NCBI RefSeq assembly: GCF_004358345.1 | Contig: NZ_CP037952.1 | Location: forward strand, 5,401,457 to 5,465,456 | Direction of reading: 5' to 3' | Length of the DNA stretch: 64,000 nucleotides | Origin: Parashewanella spongiae | GTDB lineage: Bacteria; Pseudomonadota; Gammaproteobacteria; Enterobacterales; Shewanellaceae | Part shown: one piece after another, positions 31,640 through 40,772 of the stretch | How positions within the stretch are numbered: position 1 is the first letter of the stretch | Layout: every line of letters begins with the position of its first letter | Made by a program: the position numbers and the translations under genes | Notes under the pieces: model-generated | Database searches by the model: none | Seen by the model: only the letters and a program-made list of their open reading frames with translations | What the model was told of the DNA's origin: nothing

Positions 31640-31996
31640 TAGGTGAATGATCAGTTTCAAGTCAAAATATTAAAGCGATCGAGTTAATAGATCTTAAGAT
31701 CTTTTTAAAGATCTATTTATTATGTTTATTATTAAGGAAGCTCTTTTCTGTGGGTAACTAAAATAGTTGTTTATAATCAATAAATAGAGTGTTTTTGATC
31801 TTGTGATCAATCCGCGATCAACTTTCCTATAAGTTGGGGATAGATCGTTAAGTTATCCACAGATGCGATCGTAAGTTTTTTGAGGATTTTATTAAACCCA
31901 ACTTGATCAAGGGATGATCAAAGATTACTCACAGAGTTATCCTATAGTGTATAACTCTGTGTAAAATGATCCGGTATGTTGTGGGAAATATTGATC
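31640..31996. other. oriC: Probable chromosomal replication origin (oriC)
   Basis: The gap between mnmG and mioC is the oriC place in enterics and relatives. Five DnaA-box-like 9-mers are seen: TTATCCACA at 31853-31861, TTACTCACA at 31925-31933, and on the minus strand TTACCCACA (31749-31757), TTTTACACA (31958-31966) and TTTCCCACA (31980-31988). Fourteen GATC sites fall in 31649-31996. Three AT-rich 13-mers beginning GATCT start at 31690, 31698 and 31710, the last (GATCTATTTATTA) almost the same as the E. coli left 13-mer; together they form the unwinding element. Origin activity itself is inferred. Confidence 0.92.
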
Positions 31997-32015
31997 GTGT
32001 TTGGAGTTAAAGCAA

Positions 32016-32456
32016 TTAAATATTTTCGATCCATTGCTGTAACCACTCAATGGCAAGGTCTTCTGGCAAAGAAGATTTTTGTATGTCGATTTGGATCTTA
32101 TCCACAAACTGGGTAGCACCTTGCTGTTGAAAAAGTTCGATCAAGACTTCTGGTCCTTTACAAAAAGTATCGTAACTTGAGTCTCCGATCGCACAAACGG
32201 CAAAATTAATTTTAGAAAGATCGGGTTTTTGAGTGCGGATCTGTTCGAAAAGTGGCTGAATATTGTCTGGAAGATCTCCGGCTCCATGTGTAGAACAGAC
32301 TAATATCCAATATTCATCAGCTTGTATTTCATCTAAATTAGGTTGTAAATGTTGCTCGGTTTGATGGTTCTTTTGTGCAATATGAGTGATTAATTCATCG
32401 GATACATACTCTGCGTTACCTAATGTTGTGCCGACTAATACTGCTATTTTGGTCAT
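32016..32456 (-). CDS. mioC: Flavodoxin-like protein MioC
   Basis: A 146-residue FMN-binding flavodoxin homologue. The phosphate-binding loop is VGTTLGNAEYVSDEL (about residues 8-22), followed by YWILVCSTHGAGDLPDNIQP and the FAVCAIGDSSYDTFCKG block that holds the isoalloxazine ring. In E. coli MioC supports biotin synthase electron transfer and its transcription runs into oriC; the same layout exists here, the gene being transcribed towards the DnaA boxes. Confidence 0.95.
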   Translation of the reverse strand: MTKIAVLVGTTLGNAEYVSDELITHIAQKNHQTEQHLQPNLDEIQADEYWILVCSTHGAGDLPDNIQPLFEQIRTQKPDLSKINFAVCAIGDSSYDTFCKGPEVLIELFQQQGATQFVDKIQIDIQKSSLPEDLAIEWLQQWIENI

Positions 32457-32594
32457 AAATTTAACTCCATATTGTTTAGTTGGATATTAACATTGATAGA
32501 TTGAATCGAAGATGATTAAGGAAGAGATGTGTAAAGGTAATAACAAAAATTGTTGTTTATTTTGGTTTATATTCAAGCAAAATTAAGCTTCTAA

Positions 32595-32879
32595 ATGTTA
32601 AAATTTTTTATCGTTCTAAAGATAATACTATTTATGTCACTATGTTTAACCACAGAGTCAAGTCGGCGCATAGAAGCTTATTGTAATAACCCTACTCGTT
32701 TATGTAGACCTATGATTGTGTCTGTGATTAAAGGCTTTGATCGAAGCAAAGCCTACTATTATTACATCGCATTACACGGTAAAAGAGTGCTAACAGTATC
32801 AAATAGTGTGAGTAATTTTTTTGAAAATAGCCCAAGTCCTAAACATGTAAAAGGTTTAGTTAATAACAAAATGTGTTAA
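32595..32879 (+). CDS. Doubtful small secreted protein
   Basis: A 94-codon frame starting with a hydrophobic, signal-like segment (LKFFIVLKIILFMSLCLTT). Three Cys occur in the mature part. No ribosome-binding site is clear upstream of ATG at 32595 and I recognise no family. It lies at the left border of the island, after mioC. It may be a real short gene or a chance frame. Confidence 0.3.
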   Translation: MLKFFIVLKIILFMSLCLTTESSRRIEAYCNNPTRLCRPMIVSVIKGFDRSKAYYYYIALHGKRVLTVSNSVSNFFENSPSPKHVKGLVNNKMC

Positions 32880-33282
32880 TTGAACGTTATTTGCCAATAC
32901 ATAAAGTGTAAAAGCCTTATATATCAAGGTGGTTATATAGTGTCAGTGGGGCATTGGTGGGACACTTTGAGAAAAAAGCCCAGATGAAAATAAATCATGT
33001 GAGTATTTCAGCTTCATGCCTGAAGCTATAAATTTAGAAATTGTGTACTCAGTGTTGGTAAAGGCTTTTTTCTTTTACTCAAATTTGCTATTGCCCTATT
33101 TCTTGAGTCTGAGTGTTTATCCATCACTGATATAAATACTTGTATAGGGGGAGCGCAAACCAGTAATTTAGGTGATTTTGTGATAAACCTAATATTTACT
33201 TATTTAAAATCAGCATCATATTTTTGAAAAACGATCACCTATAAAAGGTGATTTACAGTGATCAAAAGGGAATTTTTGACTC
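32880..33282. other. Left border region of the island, non-coding
   Basis: No gene is seen. A tandem GTGGGGCATTGGTGGGACA near 32947-32966 resembles the GTCCCACC and GTGGGC words upstream of the integrase (62838-62866) and might be integrase arm sites. ATCACCTATAAAAGGTGAT (33234-33252) is a perfect palindrome just past the Fic gene stop, possibly its terminator; AAAGGTGAT recurs in an inverted repeat at 61507-61515 beside the integrase. The exact attachment site could not be found. Confidence 0.35.
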
Positions 33283-34770
33283 TTATCCCACTGGTAGTTC
33301 AATTCTGTATTTGGATATTTGTTTATTGAAAACAGCTACACCTTGATCAGGCAATTTATCGGCGTAGTCTTTTTCTAGCTGATATCTGGCTTCGGCATAG
33401 TCACTCCAATTGACACTGCTGGTATAACCATGAAGATCAGAAAATACTTTAGTCAACGTTCGGAACTTACCATTGCGAGTAGCTTGCCTTAATCCATTCA
33501 AGTAACTTTCTCTGTGAACTGTTGGTACTATTATTTTAAATTGCTCAGCATAGGCCAACTCTGCATTCATCATTATTCGAGATAACCTTCCGTTACCATC
33601 ATCAAATGGGTGACACTCTGATATTAAAAACTGCATGAAAATGGCTCTTGGTAAACCTTCAGGTAATTCACTGTAAACTGAAAATGCCTGCGATATTGTT
33701 CCTTCGACCTGCTCTGGTTTAACAAACACAGAATCACCGGCTTTATTAATACTTAATTTGAGTTTGCCTGGTCTCTTCTCTGGCCGAGCCTCCATAATTA
33801 ATGCATGTCTTTGTGAGAGTAAGTTCATCAATTCATCGGCATTATTGGGTACTGTAATCATTTCGGTATAGTCTTGAACCACATCAAAAACTGACATTAC
33901 ATCATGACTATCTTGATGGCGGTGGTTAATCTCATTTTTTTCAAAAATGATTTTTTCTGCTTCATCTATTTCAAACTCAGTGCCTTCAATATAGTTTGAG
34001 AAATAGCTTTCAAAAAATGATAAATGACGCCAACTTGCTGTATTGTAGTTATAAGGATGGCCTTTCAAGCTACATTGTTTAAGGTAATCAGCCAAAGCAT
34101 TAAATAAATTTATTCTATTAGGATCAAAAGGTTCATTTTTTGCTGTTGCAATGGCGGTTGCGGTTGAAAGTGTATCAATAGGTTGAGTGGATAAAATAGC
34201 TCCAATCAAACCGCATAAAATATCAGACTCTTTCTTCATATTCAGTGATTGGGCGTGGCTTCGTGCTGTATCACGAATTCGGTTTAACTCCTGCTCACCA
34301 TAGCGCTCAAGCAGTCGGCAAAGTTCTTTTTCTACCCAAGCTTTTCCTAGTGACTTCACTGAATCGACATCTTTATGACTAATCTGCAAGTTTTCCAGCA
34401 AATAACGGGCTGGTGAGCTTCTGAAGGCGTTCGGCTGGAATGGCTCTTTTAGTAACTCTACATTTCCCGGTAAAACTTCAATCGTCAGTAGATCACTGAT
34501 CTTTACCTTTTTACGGATCTTAACTGGGGCGGTAATGAAAATGACATTTTCTTTAGGGAGCAAATAAACGGCAGAAGAATGTGAAACCATTGCATCTGGG
34601 TATAAATAAGTCACAATTTGGTGCCACTTACTGTTAATCAGATTTGGAATATCTTCCCATTTGGCATCTGTGTAAATCCCTGCTCTAAGTCTTTTAAGCT
34701 TTCCCTCTGCAACAGATTTAGCCAGTTTTTTTGATTCGACTGTATTTTCAGCAAAGATAAGTTGAGACAT
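33283..34770 (-). CDS. Fic-domain protein with AbiEi-like DNA-binding N-terminus
   Basis: 495 residues. The first 130 residues resemble the AbiEi antitoxin family: a winged-helix start with KLKRLRAGIYTDAKW, then YPDAMVSHSSAVYLLPKEN. The Fic domain carries the full active motif HPFDDGNGRLSR (about residues 388-399), which transfers AMP or another phosphate-containing group to target proteins. An inhibitory motif of the S-x-x-x-E-G type is present in SNYIEGTEFE (about residues 260-269), so activity is probably self-restrained. Just upstream are four direct repeats, the likely operator for the N-terminal domain. Probably a self-regulating toxin-like or defence protein of the island. Confidence 0.85.
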   Translation of the reverse strand: MSQLIFAENTVESKKLAKSVAEGKLKRLRAGIYTDAKWEDIPNLINSKWHQIVTYLYPDAMVSHSSAVYLLPKENVIFITAPVKIRKKVKISDLLTIEVLPGNVELLKEPFQPNAFRSSPARYLLENLQISHKDVDSVKSLGKAWVEKELCRLLERYGEQELNRIRDTARSHAQSLNMKKESDILCGLIGAILSTQPIDTLSTATAIATAKNEPFDPNRINLFNALADYLKQCSLKGHPYNYNTASWRHLSFFESYFSNYIEGTEFEIDEAEKIIFEKNEINHRHQDSHDVMSVFDVVQDYTEMITVPNNADELMNLLSQRHALIMEARPEKRPGKLKLSINKAGDSVFVKPEQVEGTISQAFSVYSELPEGLPRAIFMQFLISECHPFDDGNGRLSRIMMNAELAYAEQFKIIVPTVHRESYLNGLRQATRNGKFRTLTKVFSDLHGYTSSVNWSDYAEARYQLEKDYADKLPDQGVAVFNKQISKYRIELPVG

Positions 34771-34780
34771 ATTTATTTAG

Positions 34781-34890
34781 GAATAATTTGATATAAAACG
34801 TAATTTTAGTGAAAAACTTGATATAAACAACTGTTTTTGTGAAAAACTTGATATAAACAGTGCTCTTTATCTGAAAAACTTAATATAAAC
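34781..34890. promoter_or_regulatory. Four direct repeats (operator array) between the two Fic genes
   Basis: GAAAAACTTGATATAAAC at 34811-34828 and 34841-34858, a one-mismatch copy (AACTTAATATAAAC) at 34873-34890, and a weaker copy at 34781-34798. Periods are 30, 30 and 32 bases, close to three helical turns, so a protein could bind all copies on one face. The array sits directly upstream of the 495-residue Fic gene. Confidence 0.7.
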
Positions 34891-34898
34891 TGTAATTA

Positions 34899-36317
34899 CT
34901 ACGTTGATTGACCTACAAAACGGTCGTTATTACGCTTCCATTCATCAAACGTATTTTTTGTTATTCCTAAACCGATAATGGCTCCGCTGTGCAGTTGTTT
35001 TAAGTCATTCTCGGTCATCACAATAAATTTATCAGGCGATTCAATATTATTTTCGATACAAAATTGCTTTAAAAAATCTTCTATCGCTTTCCCTTGTAAT
35101 TGTTGGCGAATGACTTCACCCATTGCTTGTTTGCGTTCGTTTCTATATTGAATACGATAAGTGTCGATTTCCCCAAGTGATGCTTTAACTACTTCGTATT
35201 GTTGACAAGATCTTGAATATGCCCACTCAAACAATTCTAATGCGGGTTGGACATTATTCTTTTCATAAAAATAGAGTAGGGCTTTAAAGTAATCTTCATT
35301 TGGGACATCAATAAAGCTTAAAGGACATAAGTTGTCCTTAATAAAGGCAATGTTGCAAGCCAGTCGTGCAGTACGTTTATTTACATCTTCAAAGGTTTGT
35401 AAATAGGATAAATGCAGCAATAAAAAGAAGCTTTGCTCAAACGGATCAACAATCTGCTGGGCTTTTCTAAGTAAAACCTCAAGATACTCTCGCAATTGAT
35501 GAGGGTTATTCAGCGGCAGATAAGCACTCTTTCCTATTGTCACTTCAACTTGCCTTACGTTTCCGCAGGCTTCAGGATTTTTGAGTAAATCCTGCGATAA
35601 TAAATAGTGGAGATTGCGGATGGTAAAACTATTTAGATCAATTTCTTCTGCATTTTCAACTAAAAAAAGAATGGCCTCTTTGTGATTAAGGATCATCACT
35701 GTTTCTTCGTGGATCTTACCATCAGCCGTTAGTCCACTTTCAATTAGTCTTTCTGTATCAAGCTTTGAGTAGGTATTTCCTTCCAATCGGCTTGAGTTAT
35801 AAGACAAATCAATGAGTAAGCGTTGCTCAATATTTTTGGCATAAGTTCCCGCAGCCAAGCGTTTATCAAATCGTTTCCCTAATGAAAGCAGTTTAGCTCT
35901 CAAATCATCAGAAACATATTGGGTTTCATTGGGGATGTAGTCATTCAGTAAGTTAGGATTGTAACCACTTTGTACTCTTGCATAAGAAGGTGTGTCTAAA
36001 TAACTGAGTAGTGACAATGCTGTTTGTGAATAAATTGGGTGCTCAATTATCTGATATTCAGCTTTATCTTCAGATAATTGTCCTAATAATTCTGATTTTT
36101 TGTCCTTATTAAAAGCATATTTGGTATTTCGGCGTTCACCTGTCTTTAAAACGAATCCATCATCGACTAATTGAACTAAACGACGTTGTAGTGTTTTTTT
36201 ATGGATAGAAATAGCAAGCTTATCTTCTAGCTGTCCAATACTCAGAGGAACACCTGACTTTTCAAGTGATTCTAATATTAATATATTTTCTTTTTTTAAG
36301 GACATTGTATAAGACAT
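34899..36317 (-). CDS. Fic-like protein with altered catalytic motif
   Basis: 472 residues with an N-terminal winged helix (GQLEDKLAISIHKKTLQRRL, VQLVDDGFVLKTGERRNTKY) and a Fic-like domain. The S-x-x-x-E-G inhibitory motif is seen in SSRLEGNTYS (about residues 174-183). The core motif reads LQTFEDVNKRTARL: the catalytic His of H-P-F-x-D/E-G-N-x-R is Gln and G-N-G-R is V-N-K-R. N-K-R-T variants occur in Fic/Doc relatives, but loss of His would abolish normal AMP transfer, so it may be inactive or regulatory. The start could also be the ATG at 36305. TGTCCTTAT palindromes lie upstream. Confidence 0.8.
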   Translation of the reverse strand: MSYTMSLKKENILILESLEKSGVPLSIGQLEDKLAISIHKKTLQRRLVQLVDDGFVLKTGERRNTKYAFNKDKKSELLGQLSEDKAEYQIIEHPIYSQTALSLLSYLDTPSYARVQSGYNPNLLNDYIPNETQYVSDDLRAKLLSLGKRFDKRLAAGTYAKNIEQRLLIDLSYNSSRLEGNTYSKLDTERLIESGLTADGKIHEETVMILNHKEAILFLVENAEEIDLNSFTIRNLHYLLSQDLLKNPEACGNVRQVEVTIGKSAYLPLNNPHQLREYLEVLLRKAQQIVDPFEQSFFLLLHLSYLQTFEDVNKRTARLACNIAFIKDNLCPLSFIDVPNEDYFKALLYFYEKNNVQPALELFEWAYSRSCQQYEVVKASLGEIDTYRIQYRNERKQAMGEVIRQQLQGKAIEDFLKQFCIENNIESPDKFIVMTENDLKQLHSGAIIGLGITKNTFDEWKRNNDRFVGQST

Positions 36318-36392
36318 TGTTTTTTGTAGTTGTCCTAATTATAAGGACATACCACCGGTTTTTACAACTTTTATACTTAAGTTTGTCCTTAT
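36296..36392. promoter_or_regulatory. Palindromic operator-like sites upstream of the second Fic gene
   Basis: TGTCCTAATTATAAGGACA at 36331-36349 is a palindrome (TGTCCT/AGGACA). Half-sites recur as AAGGACA at the start codon (36298-36304) and TGTCCTTAT at 36384-36392. They fit an autoregulatory site for the winged helix of that protein. Confidence 0.5.
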
Positions 36393-36496
36393 TATTTATT
36401 TCTGCAGTAGTTTTAGTCATGATTGCTAATGGTAAAAATAGCCTGAGATATTTTCTATTTTATAAACTCAGGCCACAGTCACAGCGAGGTATATTT

Positions 36497-36820
36497 TCAT
36501 GGCTTTATCAGCTCATTAAGTTCAAAGACTTTTTCCATTGCACGTTCATCAAAATCATTTTGAGAATCGACTTTATTACTGAGTAGCCAGTTATCGATAT
36601 CTTGCCTCTTAAAAAAGAGCTTTTTGCCATTAGGTTTGAAGTGAGGGATCTGTTTATTATGAGTAAGCTTATACAGGTAATTTTTTGTCAATCCGGTGTA
36701 TTCACTGCACTCATCCATAGACAGAACGGTTTTAATGTTCAATGACATTTTATAAAACTGAGCTTTGATAAGTTTCTCTAAGTCTTGCTGGGTTTGGTTA
36801 AATTCATTGGTGTCAGTCAT
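36497..36820 (-). CDS. Helix-turn-helix (AlpA/excisionase-like) protein
   Basis: About 107 residues. The central winged HTH is of the MerR/excisionase type: MDECSEYTGLTKNYLYKLTH then KQIPHFKPNGKKLFFKRQDI and DNWL, typical for small regulators or excisionases of integrative elements. N- and C-terminal extensions are charged helices. It lies 47 bp downstream of the primase-helicase gene on the same strand, so both are probably co-transcribed. Likely regulates excision or the island promoters; the target is unknown. Confidence 0.75.
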   Translation of the reverse strand: MTDTNEFNQTQQDLEKLIKAQFYKMSLNIKTVLSMDECSEYTGLTKNYLYKLTHNKQIPHFKPNGKKLFFKRQDIDNWLLSNKVDSQNDFDERAMEKVFELNELIKP

Positions 36821-36869
36821 CATTTTATCTCTCAGGTTGTAATCCGTTAAATTGATTGGAGGTCGTCGG

Positions 36870-39527
36870 TTATTCGTCTTTTCTTTTGAATATCCAGCAT
36901 TTCGCCGTTAATGGTTTTTTTGCGTTGGGGTAGGATCTATTCAGCCTTGAATTAACAGCACTGTTAACAGACTTTATTTCGATAAATGGATAAGTCTTGC
37001 CAAATTTCAATAATCGTTTGAGGTCGACAAGCAGTGGGATATTTTGCTTTCTGTGGAGTGCTTCTTCCGTAAATTGGTTCAGGTTAATAGCAACAAGCTG
37101 CGGATCTTTTGAATGGTCTACAGTATGTGGTTGTTCAGATTCTAAAAAATCAACAACATCCCAGAAGGTCTGAACTTCAGGAGGATCGACAGCAATTGCT
37201 TGTTGTCGGTCTCTGGCAAGTTTTGGGATAAGTTCATTTACGCAAGCGACCTGTTGTTTACTCAATGGTATCACTAACTTTAAAGCATCAAATATTGCCC
37301 AAAGTTGGGCATGGACTTTTAATATTCTCTCTGTACGAATTTTTGGATCATTAGCCAGTGTTTGATAATGAATAGGAAATTTACGTTCAATTTCCTGTAA
37401 GACTTTATGCTCTGATTTTATCGCTTGCAAAATAAACCCTGAAACCTGCCTAATATCGATTCGCTCTAGCCATTCAGCTGCTTTCTTTGTTTCAGTGGAA
37501 TAACTTATTTTGTCAGTTTGTACGTGAATAAGGCGCTGAAGTATTGCTTCAGATGCTTGTACTGCGGTGTTTTGGCTAATCACTACAGAAGCCTTAAATG
37601 GCGGCTCGTAGGTATCATTGCCGCAGTTTTTTATCCCTCTAGCAAAAATACATCGGCCGTTATAAATATCTTTTAAATCTTCCCAATGAAAATCACTTTT
37701 CTTGGCATCTTTTCCCATGCTCCGGTCGCCTTCGTTAAGAACCACTGGAATATTAGCGACCCGAGCTAAATTTCTACCAATCGCTGAACTGGTCGATTTA
37801 CTCGGATCGAAACCTTCATAGTTACTCCTTCCAAGCAATTTCCATAAAAACTCGATCATCGTCGATTTACCTGTTCCCGGCGCACCAATAATCTCAAGAA
37901 AAGGATAGGTCTTATGAAGTTGCCTAATTTGCTCAGCGAATAAGCTACCAAACCAAAAACTGAGAGTGATTAATCCTTTTGCGCCGAAGGCTAACCAATA
38001 TTGGTTGAGCCAATAAGGGCTATACTCACTTTCTATGGTGTTTATGGATAGTTTAATGGGTTGTTGCGATTTTATGCCCATTGACCTTATATCAAAAAAA
38101 TCTTCTTCATTGATGGAATATTCGATACCGTCTTTTACGGCTACACTATTGAATACATAACACTTGTGCTCACGACTGTAGCCGATAAAATCGATTACAT
38201 TGACTCGCTTGATATTGAATAAGTGCTTACGAAACCATTTGTTGAGTTGATGAGTATTACCTTCATAAATTGCGCCTGCAGCAACACTAGATAACCGTTT
38301 TTTAAATTCAATATGGGAAGTGATCTGTGCTCCAGTAAAGGTTTTTTTAACACTTAAACCGTGAGAAAAATCAATTTGAAAGTAATACCAGCTTTCGTCT
38401 GTAGTTAAGTTTTCTTGGAAGTACAGTGCATGGGGATAACACATACACAGCAGTTGTACGCTGGTAGCTTCATTTAGTGCAGCTAAATTATCATCAACTT
38501 TTGTGGTCTTATCATATTTATTCGCATGAAATTTAAACCAATACATACAAAGCTGAAACTCAAACGGAAACTCGTGTTGATTGGTTTTCTGGTATATTAA
38601 AACGCTTTTAGCTTTGGCCGAAGGCGCTATCAACAGCGCACCCAAATAGCGGTAATGCTGTATGTGTTCAGGTGTTAATAGTTCCCGTTGCAGTAATTCA
38701 TTCCAATCCAACCTAGATTTACCTGATGACGGCTGAGCTGCGGTGGCATTCCAACCCAATTTTCTGGCTTTTTCCACAAATTTTATAGTATGATATTCAC
38801 CTGCTTTACCAGCATCAAAGGCAAACACTAACGTTGGTGGAGTAGTATGGCGCAACTGGTCTCGGAGTGTTTTTAGCGATTCAGAGGGAAAGTTATTGCA
38901 GCTCATCACACTGACAGCGGATATGCCAACTTGAAGCAACGACAAAGCATCAAATATGCCTTCAGTTAGCCACAACTCTTTAGCTGTTACGACTTGGTTG
39001 AGATCAAAATCAGGTGCTTGCCACCAATAACCTTTATAACTTCCTGAGAAACGAGCCTTCATAGTGCCAAATCGTTCAGGCTTATCGATAAACCGTTCCC
39101 ACGTAGCGCCATTCGTTAAAGTAAACTTTACCGTAGCCGTCCCAATCTGCTTTTCACCACAATAATAAGATCCTTGTTGATACCAGCCTTTAATCTTAAA
39201 AAACTTTAAACCTCTGCCGTGAGAAAGGTAAGCATCTGCGGCCGCATTAGGGTTAGTTACAAAGCCTGTTTTTTCATCTGTTTTGCTTGGAAAACGTTCA
39301 CTCCATGACTCGAACAAATCATGATAAATATCTTTGATATGCAGCTCATTACCACACTTATTCAAACGACCACAACGCAATAACCAAGGGTGTTCTTTGT
39401 GGGTGTAAAGCTCACGCTCTCCACAGTTGGGACAAACTCCTTGTTGTAAAAAATCACCACTCTGTTTTTTAAAGTCGAAATCAAGCGGCAGTCGACGCAG
39501 TATTTCTGAATGGAGTTCTGAATACAT
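36870..39527 (-). CDS. Primase-helicase of the island (zinc finger, TOPRIM, helicase)
   Basis: 885 residues. The N-terminus has a zinc-finger CPNCGERELYTHKEHP then LLRCGRLNKCG (about residues 32-58), as in prophage and plasmid primases. A TOPRIM-type domain follows (LWLTEGIFDALSLLQVGISA, LVFAFDAGKAGEYHTIKF). The C-terminal half is a P-loop helicase: EIIGAPGTGKSTMIEFLWKL (about residues 545-564), with IPVVLNEGDRS as Walker B. It would prime and unwind element DNA after excision. Neighbouring small HTH genes on the same strand complete a replication/excision module. Confidence 0.85.
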   Translation of the reverse strand: MYSELHSEILRRLPLDFDFKKQSGDFLQQGVCPNCGERELYTHKEHPWLLRCGRLNKCGNELHIKDIYHDLFESWSERFPSKTDEKTGFVTNPNAAADAYLSHGRGLKFFKIKGWYQQGSYYCGEKQIGTATVKFTLTNGATWERFIDKPERFGTMKARFSGSYKGYWWQAPDFDLNQVVTAKELWLTEGIFDALSLLQVGISAVSVMSCNNFPSESLKTLRDQLRHTTPPTLVFAFDAGKAGEYHTIKFVEKARKLGWNATAAQPSSGKSRLDWNELLQRELLTPEHIQHYRYLGALLIAPSAKAKSVLIYQKTNQHEFPFEFQLCMYWFKFHANKYDKTTKVDDNLAALNEATSVQLLCMCYPHALYFQENLTTDESWYYFQIDFSHGLSVKKTFTGAQITSHIEFKKRLSSVAAGAIYEGNTHQLNKWFRKHLFNIKRVNVIDFIGYSREHKCYVFNSVAVKDGIEYSINEEDFFDIRSMGIKSQQPIKLSINTIESEYSPYWLNQYWLAFGAKGLITLSFWFGSLFAEQIRQLHKTYPFLEIIGAPGTGKSTMIEFLWKLLGRSNYEGFDPSKSTSSAIGRNLARVANIPVVLNEGDRSMGKDAKKSDFHWEDLKDIYNGRCIFARGIKNCGNDTYEPPFKASVVISQNTAVQASEAILQRLIHVQTDKISYSTETKKAAEWLERIDIRQVSGFILQAIKSEHKVLQEIERKFPIHYQTLANDPKIRTERILKVHAQLWAIFDALKLVIPLSKQQVACVNELIPKLARDRQQAIAVDPPEVQTFWDVVDFLESEQPHTVDHSKDPQLVAINLNQFTEEALHRKQNIPLLVDLKRLLKFGKTYPFIEIKSVNSAVNSRLNRSYPNAKKPLTAKCWIFKRKDE

Positions 39528-39568
39528 TTCTTGCCTCCTTTAAGCTAAGGTTTAAGGAGATAAGTTTG

Positions 39569-39868
39569 TTAGGAAAGCTGTAACTTATGTAAAAAACGCT
39601 CAATCTTACGAATGTCATATCGCCCAGTGCATAAATCTTTCAGTTCCATCAATGGGAATCTCTTATGTTTTTCCCAGCGCTTTAATGTGTTGTAAGTGAT
39701 GCCGAAATGGCGACATAAATCGGCTTTGGTGTACCAAATTTGTGGTACTTCATTTTGTAACTCTCGTTGAGCTTTGAGCTGTTCTAGTGCGTTGATTAAG
39801 TCGTTTGTATAGGCTGTTCTCATGGCATGTTTCTCCGCAATTGGATTCAAATATAAACTGGTTTCCAA
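39569..39868 (-). CDS. Small HTH regulator (AlpA-like)
   Basis: Up to 99 residues; ATG at 39823 (MRTAYTNDLINAL) is an alternative start and fits better, as the first 15 residues look unlike the family. The HTH is WYTKADLCRHFGITYNTLKR followed by WEKHKRFPLMELKD, a MerR/AlpA-type winged helix. It precedes the primase-helicase gene by 41 bp and is probably in the same operon, perhaps switching on replication or excision genes. Confidence 0.7.
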   Translation of the reverse strand: METSLYLNPIAEKHAMRTAYTNDLINALEQLKAQRELQNEVPQIWYTKADLCRHFGITYNTLKRWEKHKRFPLMELKDLCTGRYDIRKIERFLHKLQLS

Positions 39869-40127
39869 AGTTAAAATAGAAATAACACAGAAATAAGAAA
39901 AGTCAGAGCACGAAAATTGACCGTTTTAGCCGTTTTAGATTAATTCAAACGTTACCTATTGTATTTTAAGTAAAATAAATAGCACTCTTGTTCAGATTTT
40001 GTTCAGTATATAGGCTTGATTTTGTAGATATTAAGCGGAAATTAGAAAAAAACTGTATACTCGTTAGTGCTGGTGATTCTTTAATTTATTTCATTTCATA
40101 AACTGGAAGCTTGCGAAATGTTATCAA
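39869..40127. other. AT-rich gap between the replication module and the repressor gene
   Basis: No gene is seen. It should contain the promoter of the leftward HTH/primase operon and the end of the repressor transcript. TGACCGTTTTAGCCGTTTTAG near 39921 contains a short direct repeat (CCGTTTTAG). Confidence 0.4.
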
Positions 40128-40772
40128 TTAAACATGAGTTACGTAGGTTGAAGATTGAGTAACAATGATAGGTAGAAGAGTTTCGTTATTTTTGAGTTTA
40201 ACTACATCACCATTATTGGTTGTTAGATGATGGTCATCCTCATAGCGGACGATCTGTGGTTCATTACCGACTAGAATGCAAAAGTAGCCTTTAATTTTGT
40301 TGGCGGTCACATTGAAGTACAACGTATCACTTGCTGAGATAGAAGGTTCGAAGTCGAGACCACTGGATACTACGGAGTAAGTTTTTTCGATTTGTCTTAT
40401 GTGCTGGACTAACTGAGGGCTGAAGTTGATGGTAAGCCTGCCCTGCACTGGTAGGGGATCGATACCTTGTAAGCAAGGCAGTTGTGAAAGCGAAAGCTCA
40501 GGGACGAGATAGCAATTCAAAGACTCGTCATATTTCGTGATTGGTAAGCTGTACGAAGCATTGCCAAACAGATAATCGTTGTCGACACCAAACTTATCAG
40601 CGACACTCAAGCGTCGGCCTCTTGACGGCATTTTATAGTTGAACAGCCAGTTACGAACGGTTGTCTCTTTCTCTCCACTTACCTTGGCCACACCAACTTG
40701 CTTACTTTGAATTTCAGGCGCAAGCTTTTTTGCAATGGCAACTGCTTTAATGTGAAAGTCGTAGTTTGACAA
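40128..40772 (-). CDS. CI/SetR-like phage-type repressor
   Basis: 214 residues. An N-terminal HTH (VGVAKVSGEKETTVRNWLFN and MPSRGRRLSVADKFGVDNDY) is followed by a linker and a C-terminal domain of the S24/LexA type (ISASDTLYFNVTANKIKGYF, CILVGNEPQIVRY, NGDVVKLKNNETLLP). The usual Ala-Gly cleavage site is not obvious. The gene diverges from the FlhD/FlhC-like pair, the same layout as setR and setCD in SXT/R391 elements, where the repressor is inactivated by DNA damage. Control of the activator operon is inferred from that. Confidence 0.8.
   Translation of the reverse strand: MSNYDFHIKAVAIAKKLAPEIQSKQVGVAKVSGEKETTVRNWLFNYKMPSRGRRLSVADKFGVDNDYLFGNASYSLPITKYDESLNCYLVPELSLSQLPCLQGIDPLPVQGRLTINFSPQLVQHIRQIEKTYSVVSSGLDFEPSISASDTLYFNVTANKIKGYFCILVGNEPQIVRYEDDHHLTTNNGDVVKLKNNETLLPIIVTQSSTYVTHV

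Noticed and set aside
33147-33157. TTGTATAGG near the left border as the partner of the mnmE attachment site
   Set aside because: The shared word is only nine bases and lies in the opposite direction to the mnmE end, so it cannot be a direct attachment repeat.
34781-34890. Four evenly spaced repeats could suggest a CRISPR array
   Set aside because: Repeats are only about 18 bases with 12-14 base gaps that are similar in part, and no cas genes are near; an operator array fits better.
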